A stretch of 64,000 bases of DNA from Bradyrhizobium sp. WBAH42 (lineage in GTDB: Bacteria > Pseudomonadota > Alphaproteobacteria > Rhizobiales > Xanthobacteraceae). The DNA lies in NCBI RefSeq assembly GCF_024585265.1, contig NZ_CP036533.1:1054001-1118000 (forward strand), written 5' to 3'. Below, one piece after another: positions 18,986 through 26,691 of this stretch. The number at the start of each line of letters is the position of its first letter. Position 1 is the first letter of the stretch. The translations under genes were made by a program, and so were the position numbers. Below the pieces are notes generated by a model, which saw nothing but the letters and a program-made list of their open reading frames with translations, was not told where the DNA came from and ran no database searches.

Positions 18986-19849
18986 TCAGGTCTTCCGCTC
19001 GCGCACCGAGCCTTCCTGCGCGACGGAGGCGACCAGCGTGCCGTCCGGCTTGAAGATCGAGCCGCGGGTCAGGCCGCGGCCGGATTGCGCGCTCGGCGAA
19101 TCCTGCGCATAGAGCAGCCATTCGTCGGCACGGAACGGGCGGTGAAACCACATCGCGTGGTCGAGACTCGCCGGCATCATGCGCTTGTCGAACAGCGTGC
19201 GGCCATAGCGCGCCATGATCGCATCGAGCAGCGAGAAGTCCGAGGCATAGGCGAGCGCGCACATGTGCAGCGCCGGATCGTCAGGCAGCTTCGCGGCGGT
19301 CCTGATCCAGACGTGGATGCGGCCGTCGTCGATCTTCTGGCCGAAATAGCGGCCGAGCTCGACCGGACGCAGCTCGATCGGCCGATCGGATTCGTAGTAG
19401 CGGCGGATGAAGTCCGGCATCTCCTTGAACATCGGCTGCTTTGCCACCTCCTCCGCCGTCAGCTTTTCCGGCGGCGGCACATCAGGCATCTTGTCCTGGT
19501 GGTCGAACGCAGTCTCCTCCTCGGCGTGGAAGGACACCATGATCGAGAAGATCGCGTTGCCGTGCTGGATCGCGGTGACGCGGCGGGTCGAGTAGCTCTT
19601 GCCGTCGCGCAGACGCTCGACCTGGTAGATGATCGGGATCTGCGGATCGCCCGGCAGGATGAAGTAACAATGCAGCGAATGCGGCAGCCGGCCCTCGACG
19701 GTGCGGCAGGCCGCGACCATCGCCTGCCCGATCACCTGGCCGCCGAACACCCGCTGCCAGCTCGTCTTCGGGCTGTTGCCGCGGAACAGGTTCACCTCGA
19801 GCTGCTCGAGGTCGAGGATCGCGATCAGGTCGATCAGGCCTTTGGACAT
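18986..19849 (-). CDS. tesB: Acyl-CoA thioesterase II
   Basis: Double hot-dog thioesterase of 287 residues that hydrolyses medium- and long-chain acyl-CoA. Typical blocks are RVFGGQVIGQAMVAA, LHCYFILPGDPQIPIIY, the RRVTAIQHG strand, ASDFSLLDA with the catalytic aspartate, SLDHAMWFHRPFRADEWLLY and SAQSGRGLTRG with the catalytic glutamine and threonine. The ATG at 19849 was preferred (AGAGAG eight bases upstream); a GTG two codons earlier at 19855 is also possible. It is divergent from the UbiH-family gene, with a short palindromic repeat in the shared upstream region. Confidence 0.95.
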   Translation of the reverse strand: MSKGLIDLIAILDLEQLEVNLFRGNSPKTSWQRVFGGQVIGQAMVAACRTVEGRLPHSLHCYFILPGDPQIPIIYQVERLRDGKSYSTRRVTAIQHGNAIFSIMVSFHAEEETAFDHQDKMPDVPPPEKLTAEEVAKQPMFKEMPDFIRRYYESDRPIELRPVELGRYFGQKIDDGRIHVWIRTAAKLPDDPALHMCALAYASDFSLLDAIMARYGRTLFDKRMMPASLDHAMWFHRPFRADEWLLYAQDSPSAQSGRGLTRGSIFKPDGTLVASVAQEGSVRERKT

Positions 19850-19869
19850 GAACACAGCTCTCTGAAGTC

Positions 19870-19909
19870 GTCATTCCGGGCTCGCGACTTCGTCACGCCC
19901 CGGAATGAC
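19870..19909. repeat. Short family B palindrome in a divergent promoter region
   Basis: A 40-bp form, GTCATTCCGGGCTCGCG to CGCCCCGGAATGAC, only 20 bp upstream of the tesB start. It is the only repeat in this window placed between divergent genes. Confidence 0.85.
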
Positions 19910-19998
19910 ACAATGGGGCTAGCTGCCCTCGTTTCACCGCACTGTTTCGCCCAGCTCAAGTCTGCTAGCAAGACCGAGAATTGACCGGGAAGCTTGGT

Positions 19999-21219
19999 AT
20001 GTCGGTACAGGGTAGCATTGTCATTGGTGGCGGCGCGTTTGCCGGCCTCGCGCTGGCCTTGGCGCTGCGCCAGGGGCTGGGGCCCGAGATCCCCGTCGTC
20101 GTCGCCGATCCCGCGCTCGGCACGCGGCCGAGCCGCGACCCACGCGCCACTGCGATCGTCGCCGCCTGCCGCCGCCTGTTCGAGACGATCGGGGCCTGGG
20201 ACGACGTGCGGGGCGAGGCCCAGCCGATCCTCGACATGGTCGTCACCGATTCCAAACTGGAGGACGCCACCCGTCCGGTGTTCCTGAACTTTGCCGGCGA
20301 CGTCGCGCCGGGCGAGCCCTTCGCGCATATGGTCGAGAACCGTCGGCTGATCGATGCGCTGGTGGTGCGTGCGGAGGCCGAAGGCATCGATCTCCGCGCC
20401 ACCCCGGTCGCGTCTTACGATGCGCGCTCCGACGGCATCGACGTGACGCTCGGCGACGGCAGCGTGATCGCGGCGAGCCTCTTGGTCGCCGCCGATGGCG
20501 CGCGCTCGAAATTGCGCGAGCGCGCCGGCATCGCCACCCATGGCTGGGAGTACGACCAATCCGGCATCGTCGTCACCGTCGGCCATGAGCGCGATCATGA
20601 GGGCCGCGCCGAAGAACACTTTCTGCCGGCAGGTCCCTTCGCGATCCTGCCGCTCACCGGCAAACGCTCCTCGCTGGTGTGGACCGAGCGCCGCACGGAG
20701 GCCGCGCGCATCATCGCCCTCAGCGACGAGGAATTCCATGCGGAGCTCGAGCAGCGCTTCGGCCTGCATCTCGGCGAGGTCAAGGTGCTCGACAAGCCGC
20801 GGGCCTTTCCGCTGTCTTATTTCGTCGCGCGGTCCTTCATCGCCGAGCGCCTCGCGCTGGTCGGCGATGCTGCCCATGTCATCCATCCGATCGCGGGTCA
20901 GGGCCTCAACATGGGCCTGAAGGACGTCGCCGCGCTCGCGGAAGTGGTGGTCGATGCCGCGCGGCTGGGCATGGATATCGGCGGGGCGGACGTGCTCGAA
21001 CGCTACCAGCGCTGGCGCCGCTTCGACACGATGGCGATGGGCGTCGCCACCAACTCGCTGAATTTCCTGTTCTCCAACCAGTCGACGCTGTTGCGCACGG
21101 TGCGCGACATCGGCCTCGGCCTCGTCGACCGCGCCCCGCCGCTGAAGAACCTCTTCATCCGCCAGGCCGCCGGCCTCACCGGCGAGGTGCCGCGGCTGTT
21201 GAAGGGCGAGGTGTTGTAG
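19999..21219 (+). CDS. UbiH/UbiF/COQ6-family FAD-dependent hydroxylase
   Basis: Flavoprotein monooxygenase of 406 residues, probably acting on the ubiquinone ring. The Rossmann motif IVIGGGAFAGLALALAL is at the N-terminus, the family DG motif reads VAADGARSKLRERAG, and the second FAD motif is LVGDAAHVIHPIAGQGLNMGLKD. These fit the UbiH/Coq6 group; which ring position it hydroxylates cannot be told. The ATG at 19999 was chosen over an in-frame TTG at 19981. It is followed by a long family B palindrome and then the convergent Trm112-like gene. Confidence 0.92.
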   Translation: MSVQGSIVIGGGAFAGLALALALRQGLGPEIPVVVADPALGTRPSRDPRATAIVAACRRLFETIGAWDDVRGEAQPILDMVVTDSKLEDATRPVFLNFAGDVAPGEPFAHMVENRRLIDALVVRAEAEGIDLRATPVASYDARSDGIDVTLGDGSVIAASLLVAADGARSKLRERAGIATHGWEYDQSGIVVTVGHERDHEGRAEEHFLPAGPFAILPLTGKRSSLVWTERRTEAARIIALSDEEFHAELEQRFGLHLGEVKVLDKPRAFPLSYFVARSFIAERLALVGDAAHVIHPIAGQGLNMGLKDVAALAEVVVDAARLGMDIGGADVLERYQRWRRFDTMAMGVATNSLNFLFSNQSTLLRTVRDIGLGLVDRAPPLKNLFIRQAAGLTGEVPRLLKGEVL

Positions 21220-21237
21220 CCGCAACCTCTCCTGTAC

Positions 21238-21375
21238 ATCCCGGGGCGCGCGTAGCGCGAGCCCGGGATCCATAGCCACAGGATGTAGTTTGGCGAAGAC
21301 CCGGAGTTACCAGCTCGCGTCATAACCACTCCCTGTGGTTATGGGTCCCGGGCTCGCTTCGCGCCCCGGGACGAC
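21238..21375. repeat. Long family B palindrome with nested inner palindrome
   Basis: Outer arms CCCGGGGCGCGCGTAGCGCG and CGCTTCGCGCCCCGGG. Inside, CATAACCAC at 21321-21329 and GTGGTTATG at 21335-21343 form a second hairpin around TCCCT. The same nested layout occurs at 32264-32427. It lies between the convergent hydroxylase and Trm112-like genes. Confidence 0.9.
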
Positions 21376-21417
21376 AGCGAGAGTGTTGCATGGCCGTCGT
21401 GCGATACGGCCATCCCC

Positions 21418-21615
21418 TCAATCGATCTTGCGCGCCTCTTCCGGCAGCATGATCGGGATGCCGTCCCGGATCGGATAAGCGAGCTTGGCGCTGCGCGAGA
21501 TCAGCTCCTGCTTTGCGGAATCGAATTCCAGCGGGCCCTTGGTCAGCGGGCAGACCAGGATCTCCAGCAGTTTTGGATCGACGCTGGGTTCGGGACGTTC
21601 GGTGGGCGCGTTCAT
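21418..21615 (-). CDS. Trm112-family small zinc-ribbon-like protein
   Basis: A 65-residue protein of the Trm112/UPF0434 family, [20 protein letters not shown] then [11 protein letters not shown] and [16 protein letters not shown]. Eukaryotic Trm112 activates several methyltransferases; the bacterial role is not established. Only one cysteine (in VCPLTKG) remains of the usual metal site, which is common in bacterial members. The ATG at 21615 has GGAG six bases upstream. It is downstream of tetR on the same strand with a family D repeat between them. Confidence 0.9.
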   Translation of the reverse strand: MNAPTERPEPSVDPKLLEILVCPLTKGPLEFDSAKQELISRSAKLAYPIRDGIPIMLPEEARKID

Positions 21616-21679
21616 GGGAGTCTCCGGCACTCGCCTGCCTTTACCATAGAAATTCGCACCCGCCATCACGGCCTCAGGT

Positions 21680-21736
21680 TGTTGTTTACGCATGATCTTT
21701 CCGGAAAACCGCTTCGCACTTTCCGGATCATGCTTT
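21680..21736. repeat. Palindromic repeat, family D
   Basis: On the minus strand the element reads AAAGCATGATCCGGAAAGTG, the GCGAAGCGGTTTTCC core, then GGAAAGATCATGCG. Its first two bases are the last two of the tetR stop codon TAA (21737-21735). Confidence 0.9.
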
Positions 21737-22265
21737 AGGCGCAGACCATCGCCAGGAGCTCGTCGAGCATGGCCTGCAGCCGCGTGGCCGTGATTGACGG
21801 GCCCGACAGGGCGAAACCGAGAAATGTCCAGTACAGGATCTGCGCGCGGGCCACCGCCGTTGCCGGGGCCTGCCCACGCTTTTGCAGCAGCTCTTCGATG
21901 TAGTCGAGCCTGCGGCGGTCGATTGCGCGCACCGCCCCTTGCGCGCTCGCATCGAACGCCGCCCAATTGCGCACGGCGCGCTCGAGGTCGAGCCGCGCGC
22001 CGAAGGATCTCCGCAGCAGCATCCTGAGCGGCTCGTCGCTGGCCGCTTCGACGTCGGCGATGATCTGCTCGGCCGCGATCTCGCGCCAGCGCTTCAGCAC
22101 CGCGGCGTGAAACGCGGCCAGATCGGCGAAATGCCAATAGAAGCTGCCGCGCGACACCCCCATGGCCTTGGCGAGCGGATCGGCCTTCAGCGCCGTGAAG
22201 CCGCTTCTGGCCAGTGCCTTGAGGCCCTCGCTGGTCCAGTCGTCGGCGGAGAGCTGTTGGTTCAT
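21735..22265 (-). CDS. TetR-family transcriptional repressor
   Basis: A 176-residue TetR-type regulator. The N-terminal helix-turn-helix reads [20 protein letters not shown], then [19 protein letters not shown], a textbook recognition helix. The C-terminal ligand domain (about 60-176) is not assignable to a ligand. The ATG at 22265 has GGGAAG upstream. Two related palindromes lie in the 90 bp between this gene and the divergent membrane protein gene, one next to each start, so it very likely represses both itself and its neighbour. Confidence 0.92.
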   Translation of the reverse strand: MNQQLSADDWTSEGLKALARSGFTALKADPLAKAMGVSRGSFYWHFADLAAFHAAVLKRWREIAAEQIIADVEAASDEPLRMLLRRSFGARLDLERAVRNWAAFDASAQGAVRAIDRRRLDYIEELLQKRGQAPATAVARAQILYWTFLGFALSGPSITATRLQAMLDELLAMVCA

Positions 22266-22284
22266 GTCACTTCCCGGGATCGTA

Positions 22285-22302
22285 CCATACACTAGTGTAT
22301 TG
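22285..22302. promoter_or_regulatory. Predicted TetR operator 1 (next to tetR)
   Basis: CCATACACTAGTGTATTG contains a perfect 14-bp palindrome ATACACTAGTGTAT at 22287-22300. It shares the CCATACA...TGTAT arms with operator 2 and lies about 20 bp upstream of the tetR start. Confidence 0.75.
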
Positions 22303-22329
22303 ACAGGCGACTGGCCAGGCGCTATCGAT

Positions 22330-22347
22330 CCATACATCAGTGTATGG
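22330..22347. promoter_or_regulatory. Predicted TetR operator 2 (next to the membrane protein gene)
   Basis: CCATACATCAGTGTATGG, arms CCATACA and TGTATGG. It ends within the GGAGG ribosome-binding site of the gene at 22356, so a bound repressor would also block translation start or early transcription. Confidence 0.75.
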
Positions 22348-22355
22348 AGGCGTTG

Positions 22356-22706
22356 ATGCGTGATCTGCTGCTCCAGTGCGCCGGCGTCGTGACCATCGCC
22401 TCGGCCCTCATCCACGGCTACCTCGGCGAGGCCAAGGTCTTCGCCCGCGTGCGCATCGAGCCGGAGCGGCTCCGCACCCTGATCCGGCTGGTGTGGCAGA
22501 CCTCGACCGTAGCCTGGATCGGCGGTGGCATGCTGCTGATTGCGGTGCCGTGGATGCAATCGGAGCCGGCTCGCCACTGGATCGTCGCCACCATGGCCTG
22601 TGTGCTCGGCCTTTCCGCCCTCGCCAACGCCTGGGCGACGCGCGGCCGGCATTTCGGGTGGATGGCGCTCAGTGCGGTCGTCGTGATGTCGGTTGCCGGG
22701 TACTAG
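22356..22706 (+). CDS. Small four-helix membrane protein under TetR control
   Basis: A 116-residue inner-membrane protein with four predicted helices: about residues 6-22, 47-66, 76-92 and 100-115. I do not recognise a named family with certainty. The ATG at 22356 is preferred because GGAGG lies five bases before it; an upstream ATG at 22344 sits inside the predicted operator. Its only visible link is regulatory: it is divergent from tetR and shares matching operator sequences. TetR neighbours are often transporters or enzymes for the inducing compound, but this protein looks too small to be a pump on its own. Confidence 0.75.
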   Translation: MRDLLLQCAGVVTIASALIHGYLGEAKVFARVRIEPERLRTLIRLVWQTSTVAWIGGGMLLIAVPWMQSEPARHWIVATMACVLGLSALANAWATRGRHFGWMALSAVVVMSVAGY

Positions 22707-22791
22707 CTGCGCTTCCACCGATGAGGCGTAAGGCCGCAGCGGTGGCCCAAGATCCGCATTCTCCGCAGGAAGCCCTCACATTGTGGCTCAT

Positions 22792-22806
22792 GTTAGAACC
22801 AGTCTA
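22792..22806 (+). promoter_or_regulatory. Irr-type iron control element (ICE) box 1
   Basis: TTAGAACCAGTCTAA matches the ICE pattern TTAGAA-N3-TTCTAA with one mismatch. It lies about 125 bp before the PepSY gene start. ICE boxes are the sites of the haem-dependent regulator Irr in rhizobia. Confidence 0.55.
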
Positions 22807-22814
22807 AACTCTAC

Positions 22815-22829
22815 AATAGAACTTATCTA
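22815..22829 (+). promoter_or_regulatory. Irr-type ICE box 2
   Basis: ATAGAACTTATCTAA matches the ICE pattern with two mismatches. Its centre is 23 bp from that of box 1, about two helical turns, so two regulator dimers could bind the same face. Confidence 0.45.
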
Positions 22830-22929
22830 AAGCGGACCAAGCCCCTCATTGTTGACTTCACCCCCCTCTTTGCTTCCTTCGGTGTGCTCCGCGGCTCCGC
22901 GCAGCGCCCACGACAGAGAGGAGAAGTTC

Positions 22930-23208
22930 GTGAAGGTCATTCGAGTTGTTGCCATTGCACTGACGATCGGGATTGGCGCGGGATCGACGGCCATGGCCGA
23001 CGGTTTCAAGAATTGCACCAAGCTCGACAAGGCGTCGTGGAAGCCGGCCAGCGAAGCCGAAGCCAAGGCCAAGGCACTTGGCTATGAGGTGCGGCGCTCC
23101 AAGGTCGAAGGCTCCTGCTACGAGGTCTACGGCGTCAAGGAAGGCAAGCTCTACGAGCTGTTCTACAGCCCCGAAGATCTCAGCCTGAAGCACACGATCG
23201 CCAAGTAG
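22930..23208 (+). CDS. Small periplasmic PepSY-like protein
   Basis: A 92-residue exported protein. The GTG at 22930 is preceded by AGGAG at a good distance and begins a signal peptide (MKVIRVVAIALTIG...) with cleavage likely after AMA. The mature part, DGFKNCTKLDKASWKPASE then ALGYEVRRSKVEGSCYEVYG, has the layout of small PepSY-type proteins and two cysteines that could form a disulphide. Such proteins are often encoded beside cytochrome b561 genes, as here (78 bp downstream). Two Irr-like boxes lie upstream, suggesting iron control of the pair. Function is otherwise unknown. Confidence 0.8.
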   Translation: MKVIRVVAIALTIGIGAGSTAMADGFKNCTKLDKASWKPASEAEAKAKALGYEVRRSKVEGSCYEVYGVKEGKLYELFYSPEDLSLKHTIAK

Positions 23209-23285
23209 GTTGCTATAGGTCGGCTGCGCGACGCGTTCTGCGCAAAGCAGGGCTCGAGGATGGTCTTTGCTTGATTGAAGAAGCG

Positions 23286-23864
23286 ATGCCAGAAGCTCGC
23301 GGGGTGTCCGATCGGACCCCCGCCGAGCGAGCCGCGCCGCGGACGATCGCTGTCTGGGACCTGCCGCTGCGCCTCTGGCACTGGGCTCTCGCGGCCGGCG
23401 TTCTGGCCGCGTGGTTCACGCCGACCGTCTATGACGGCCTTCACCGCATGGTCGGCTATACCGTGCTGGGGCTTCTCGCGTTTCGCCTGGTCTGGGGCGT
23501 CTGGGGAAGCCGCTATTCGCGCTTCCGCATGGTCGGCGTCCGGCTGCGCGCTTCGCCCCGCTATCTCTGGAATCTGCGCCGCGGCATCACCGGCCGCTAC
23601 ATCGGGCTCAATCCCGCCGGCACGCTGATGCTGGTCGCGCTGCTGGCCTCGCTCGCCGTTTCGACCATCACGGGAGCGATGTCGGTGACCGTCACGTTCT
23701 TCGGCGTGTGGTGGGTCGAAGACGCTCACCATTATTCATCGGATGCCGTCATCGTTCTGGTCGTGCTCCACGTCGTTGGCGTGATGCTGATGGGAATCCT
23801 GCAGCGCGAGAACCTGATCCGCGCAATGATCACCGGACGCAAGCGCATCCGCGGCCACCTTTAG
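23286..23864 (+). CDS. Cytochrome b561-type membrane haem protein
   Basis: Dihaem b-type cytochrome of 192 residues in the inner membrane, expected to pass electrons between the quinone pool and a periplasmic acceptor. Four helices are visible, with candidate haem histidines in RLWHWALAAG, YDGLHRMVGY, VEDAHHYSSD and VLVVLHVVGV. The N-terminus (PRTIAVWDLPLRLWHW) is typical of the family. The ATG at 23286 was chosen over an in-frame TTG at 23271. The likely partner is the PepSY protein just upstream. Its stop codon TAG forms the first bases of a family D repeat. Confidence 0.88.
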   Translation: MPEARGVSDRTPAERAAPRTIAVWDLPLRLWHWALAAGVLAAWFTPTVYDGLHRMVGYTVLGLLAFRLVWGVWGSRYSRFRMVGVRLRASPRYLWNLRRGITGRYIGLNPAGTLMLVALLASLAVSTITGAMSVTVTFFGVWWVEDAHHYSSDAVIVLVVLHVVGVMLMGILQRENLIRAMITGRKRIRGHL

Positions 23865-23940
23865 AGCATGAGCCGGAAACGCGCATAGCGGTTTCCCCGC
23901 GCGACAAGCGCGAAGCGCGTTAGCCCGACAGATCAAATTT
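23862..23940. repeat. Palindromic repeat, family D
   Basis: Starts TAGAGCATGAGCCGGAAACG at the cytochrome b561 stop codon, with the core CATAGCGGTTTCC; the second half is diverged (CGCGCGACAAGCGCGAAGCG). Confidence 0.75.
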
Positions 23941-24037
23941 TACGGACGACGTTAGCATGCCGCTAAGCGTGCAATCAGGCGCGGCACAAAATTAACGCGA
24001 ATGGCGATTAGCCCGTCCAGCATCGACAATATCGACG

Positions 24038-26554
24038 ATGAGGCGAGACTGGATGTTCCGCGTTTTCTCCTGCCTTACGACCGAGCACGATTGGCGGCTC
24101 GTCGTACTCGCTGCCCTGGTCTGCTTCGTTGCCAGCATCGTCGCGGTCAGCATCTTTCACCGCGCGATCGCGACGCGCGCGAGAACCCGGTGGATCTGGA
24201 TCGCCATTGCCGGCGCGGCCATCGGATACGGCATCTGGGCCACGCATTTCGTCGCGATGCTCGCCTACGAGCCCGGCGTCACGACGGGCTACGGCATCGT
24301 GTTGACCGCGTCCTCTCTCGCAGCGGCAATGCTGCTGACCTCGGTCGGCTTCGGCGTCGCGGTCGTCACGTCCGGCCGCTGGCGCGCGGCGGCTGGCGGC
24401 ATCATCATCGGCGGCGGCATTGCCAGCATGCACTATATCGGGATGTGGGCTCTTGAAGTGCCGGGCCGAGTCTCCTGGTCCGTCGACCTCGTCCTCCTCT
24501 CCATCGTTCTGGGCATGTGCCTCGGCTACGCTGCGCTGGCGGTCGCGCTCACCCGCCAGGGTTATCGGGGCACGCTCGCCGCGGCCGTCCTGCTGACGCT
24601 CGCCATCGTCTCGCATCACTTCACGGCCATGGGCGCCGTGCAGATCACACCGGATCCGGCGCGCGCGACCGATACGCTTTCGCTTTCTCCGGCCTTCCTC
24701 GCGCTCGCCATCGCCGGTGTCGCATTGTCCGTGCTGGGGATGAGCCTGATCGGCGTGCTTGCCGATCGTCGTCTGGCGACCAGAACCGCCAGGTTCGAGG
24801 AGATCATCAGCCAGCTTTCCATCGCACGGCAGCAGCTCGAAGGGTCGCAGAACGACCTCAAGGAACAGAAGCTGAGGCTGGACACGGCCATCAACCACAT
24901 GGTCGAGGGCCTTTGCATGTTCGACGCCGAGAAGCGGCTCGTCATCTGCAACGAGCGTTACGCCCGGCTGTACCGGCTGCCGTCGGAATTGCTGCGCGCG
25001 GGAACTCCGCACCGCGATATCATCAGACATCGCGTCACCAGCGGCATACTCGAAGGCGAGGCCAGCGATTTCGCCGCCGAACGGCAGATCGCCAAGCTCG
25101 ATGCACTGCCGATCCATGCCGTGTCGAGCCGCATCGACGCGTTCGCCGATGGCCGGCTGATCTGCGTGACGCGGCAGCCGATGGCCGGCGGCGGCTGGGT
25201 GGCCACGCACCTGGATGTCACCGAGCAACGCCGGTCCGAAGCCAAGATCACCTACATGGCGCAACATGATGCGCTGACGGAGCTGCCGAACCGCGTGCTG
25301 CTCAAGGCGCGTCTGGAGCCCGCTCTTGCCGATACGCGTGGCGGAAACCTCCATTTGGCGGTTCTCTTGCTCGATCTCGACCGCTTCAAGGAGGTCAACG
25401 ACACGCTCGGACATCCGGCGGGTGACCTGCTGCTGCGGTCGGTGGCCACGCGCCTGCTGGATTGCGTCAGGGAGACGACGTTCGTCGCCCGATTGGGCGG
25501 CGACGAATTCGCAATCGTCGATTACGTGACCAATCCGGCCGCGGACGCGGCCTCTCTCGCCGAGGCGATTCATGCCGCGCTCAGCGCGCCGTTCGATCTC
25601 GGCGATCATCAGGTCATCGTGGGGACCAGCATCGGCATCGCCCTTGCACCCCAGGACGGCGCCGATTCCGACACGATCCTCAGGAGCGCGGATCTGGCCC
25701 TCTACTCGGCGAAGAGCGCCGGACGTGGCGCATTCCGCTTCTTCGAGCCGGAGCTGGACCAGCTCCTGCGTGCGCGCCGCAACCTGGAGCGGGATCTGCG
25801 GAAGGCGCTTGCGAGAAGCGAATTCGAGCTCCACTACCAGCCGTTCGTCAATTTGAACAGCGGCGAGACCTGCGGCTTCGAGGCGTTGCTGCGTTGGCAT
25901 CACCCCGAGCGCGGTCTGGTCTCGCCAGGCGAATTCATTCCCGTCGCAGAGGAAACCGGCTTGATCCTGCCGCTGGGGGAATGGGTTTTGAGAACCGCCT
26001 GCGCCGAAGCGGCAAAATGGCGTTCCGACCTGAAGATCGCGGTCAACCTGTCTCCAGCGCAATTCAGGAGCAGGGAGCTCGTGTCGACGATCGTGGGCGC
26101 ATTGGCGGCTTCGGGGATTGCGTCAGACCGGCTCGAGCTCGAGGTCACCGAAACCGTCATCATGCACGACAGCGGGACCGTATTCGCAGCACTCAGCCAG
26201 CTGCGCGAGCTCGGGGTGCGGATTGCCCTCGACGATTTCGGCACCGGCTATTCGTCGCTCAGCTTTCTACAGAAGTTTCCGTTCGACAAGATCAAGATCG
26301 ATCGCAGCTTCGTCAGCGAGCTGTCCAGTCCGATGGAGGAGCCTCATCGGATCGCGCGGGCCGTGGTCCAATTCGCCACGAGCCTCGGCAAGACGTCCAC
26401 CGCCGAAGGTGTCGAAACCGCCGAGCAGCTGGACATCCTGCGCCAAGAGGGCTGCATCGAGGCGCAGGGCTTCTATCTCAGCCCGCCGATGCGGGCCTCG
26501 ACGATCGCGCGGCTGGTGGACCGAAAGGCCGAGGCGGGCGAGTTTGCCGCTTAG
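24038..26554 (+). CDS. MHYT-PAS-GGDEF-EAL cyclic di-GMP signalling protein
   Basis: A bifunctional-looking 838-residue membrane protein. The N-terminal MHYT sensor has seven helices and three repeated motifs ATHFVAML, SMHYIGMW and SHHFTAMG, thought to bind a metal and sense a gas or redox signal. A coiled linker and a PAS-like domain (NHMVEGLCMFDAEKRLVICN, about 285-400) follow. The GGDEF domain has an intact GGDEF loop near 487-491 with DLDRFKEVND. The EAL domain has FEALLRW (Glu 615), LEVTETVIM and DDFGTGYSS, all needed for phosphodiesterase activity. Both activities are therefore possible. The ATG at 24038 was used; 24053 is an alternative. Its TAG stop begins a repeat. Confidence 0.94.
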   Translation: MRRDWMFRVFSCLTTEHDWRLVVLAALVCFVASIVAVSIFHRAIATRARTRWIWIAIAGAAIGYGIWATHFVAMLAYEPGVTTGYGIVLTASSLAAAMLLTSVGFGVAVVTSGRWRAAAGGIIIGGGIASMHYIGMWALEVPGRVSWSVDLVLLSIVLGMCLGYAALAVALTRQGYRGTLAAAVLLTLAIVSHHFTAMGAVQITPDPARATDTLSLSPAFLALAIAGVALSVLGMSLIGVLADRRLATRTARFEEIISQLSIARQQLEGSQNDLKEQKLRLDTAINHMVEGLCMFDAEKRLVICNERYARLYRLPSELLRAGTPHRDIIRHRVTSGILEGEASDFAAERQIAKLDALPIHAVSSRIDAFADGRLICVTRQPMAGGGWVATHLDVTEQRRSEAKITYMAQHDALTELPNRVLLKARLEPALADTRGGNLHLAVLLLDLDRFKEVNDTLGHPAGDLLLRSVATRLLDCVRETTFVARLGGDEFAIVDYVTNPAADAASLAEAIHAALSAPFDLGDHQVIVGTSIGIALAPQDGADSDTILRSADLALYSAKSAGRGAFRFFEPELDQLLRARRNLERDLRKALARSEFELHYQPFVNLNSGETCGFEALLRWHHPERGLVSPGEFIPVAEETGLILPLGEWVLRTACAEAAKWRSDLKIAVNLSPAQFRSRELVSTIVGALAASGIASDRLELEVTETVIMHDSGTVFAALSQLRELGVRIALDDFGTGYSSLSFLQKFPFDKIKIDRSFVSELSSPMEEPHRIARAVVQFATSLGKTSTAEGVETAEQLDILRQEGCIEAQGFYLSPPMRASTIARLVDRKAEAGEFAA

Positions 26555-26675
26555 AGCATGATCCGGACCCGAAGGGCCGCGCCAGCGCAAAGTGCGTAGC
26601 GGTTTTCCGAAAAGATCATGCTCAAACAAAAAACCCAAAGCGCGATGAGGATTCATCCTGATCGCTTCGCGCTTT
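26552..26675. repeat. Palindromic repeat, family D (long form)
   Basis: Begins with the TAG stop of the MHYT protein gene (TAGAGCATGATCCGG), contains GTGCGTAGCGGTTTTCCG and AAAAGATCATGCTC, and ends in a second hairpin with arms AAAGCGCGA and TCGCGCTTT. The two-part layout matches the copy at 2671. It lies between convergent genes. Confidence 0.9.
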
Positions 26676-26691
26676 AGGTCGCGCGGGACCA

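Noticed and set aside
21735..22718. Extended tetR reading frame of 327 residues
   Set aside because: The upstream part is antisense to the membrane protein gene and runs through both operators; the ATG at 22265 gives the normal TetR length.
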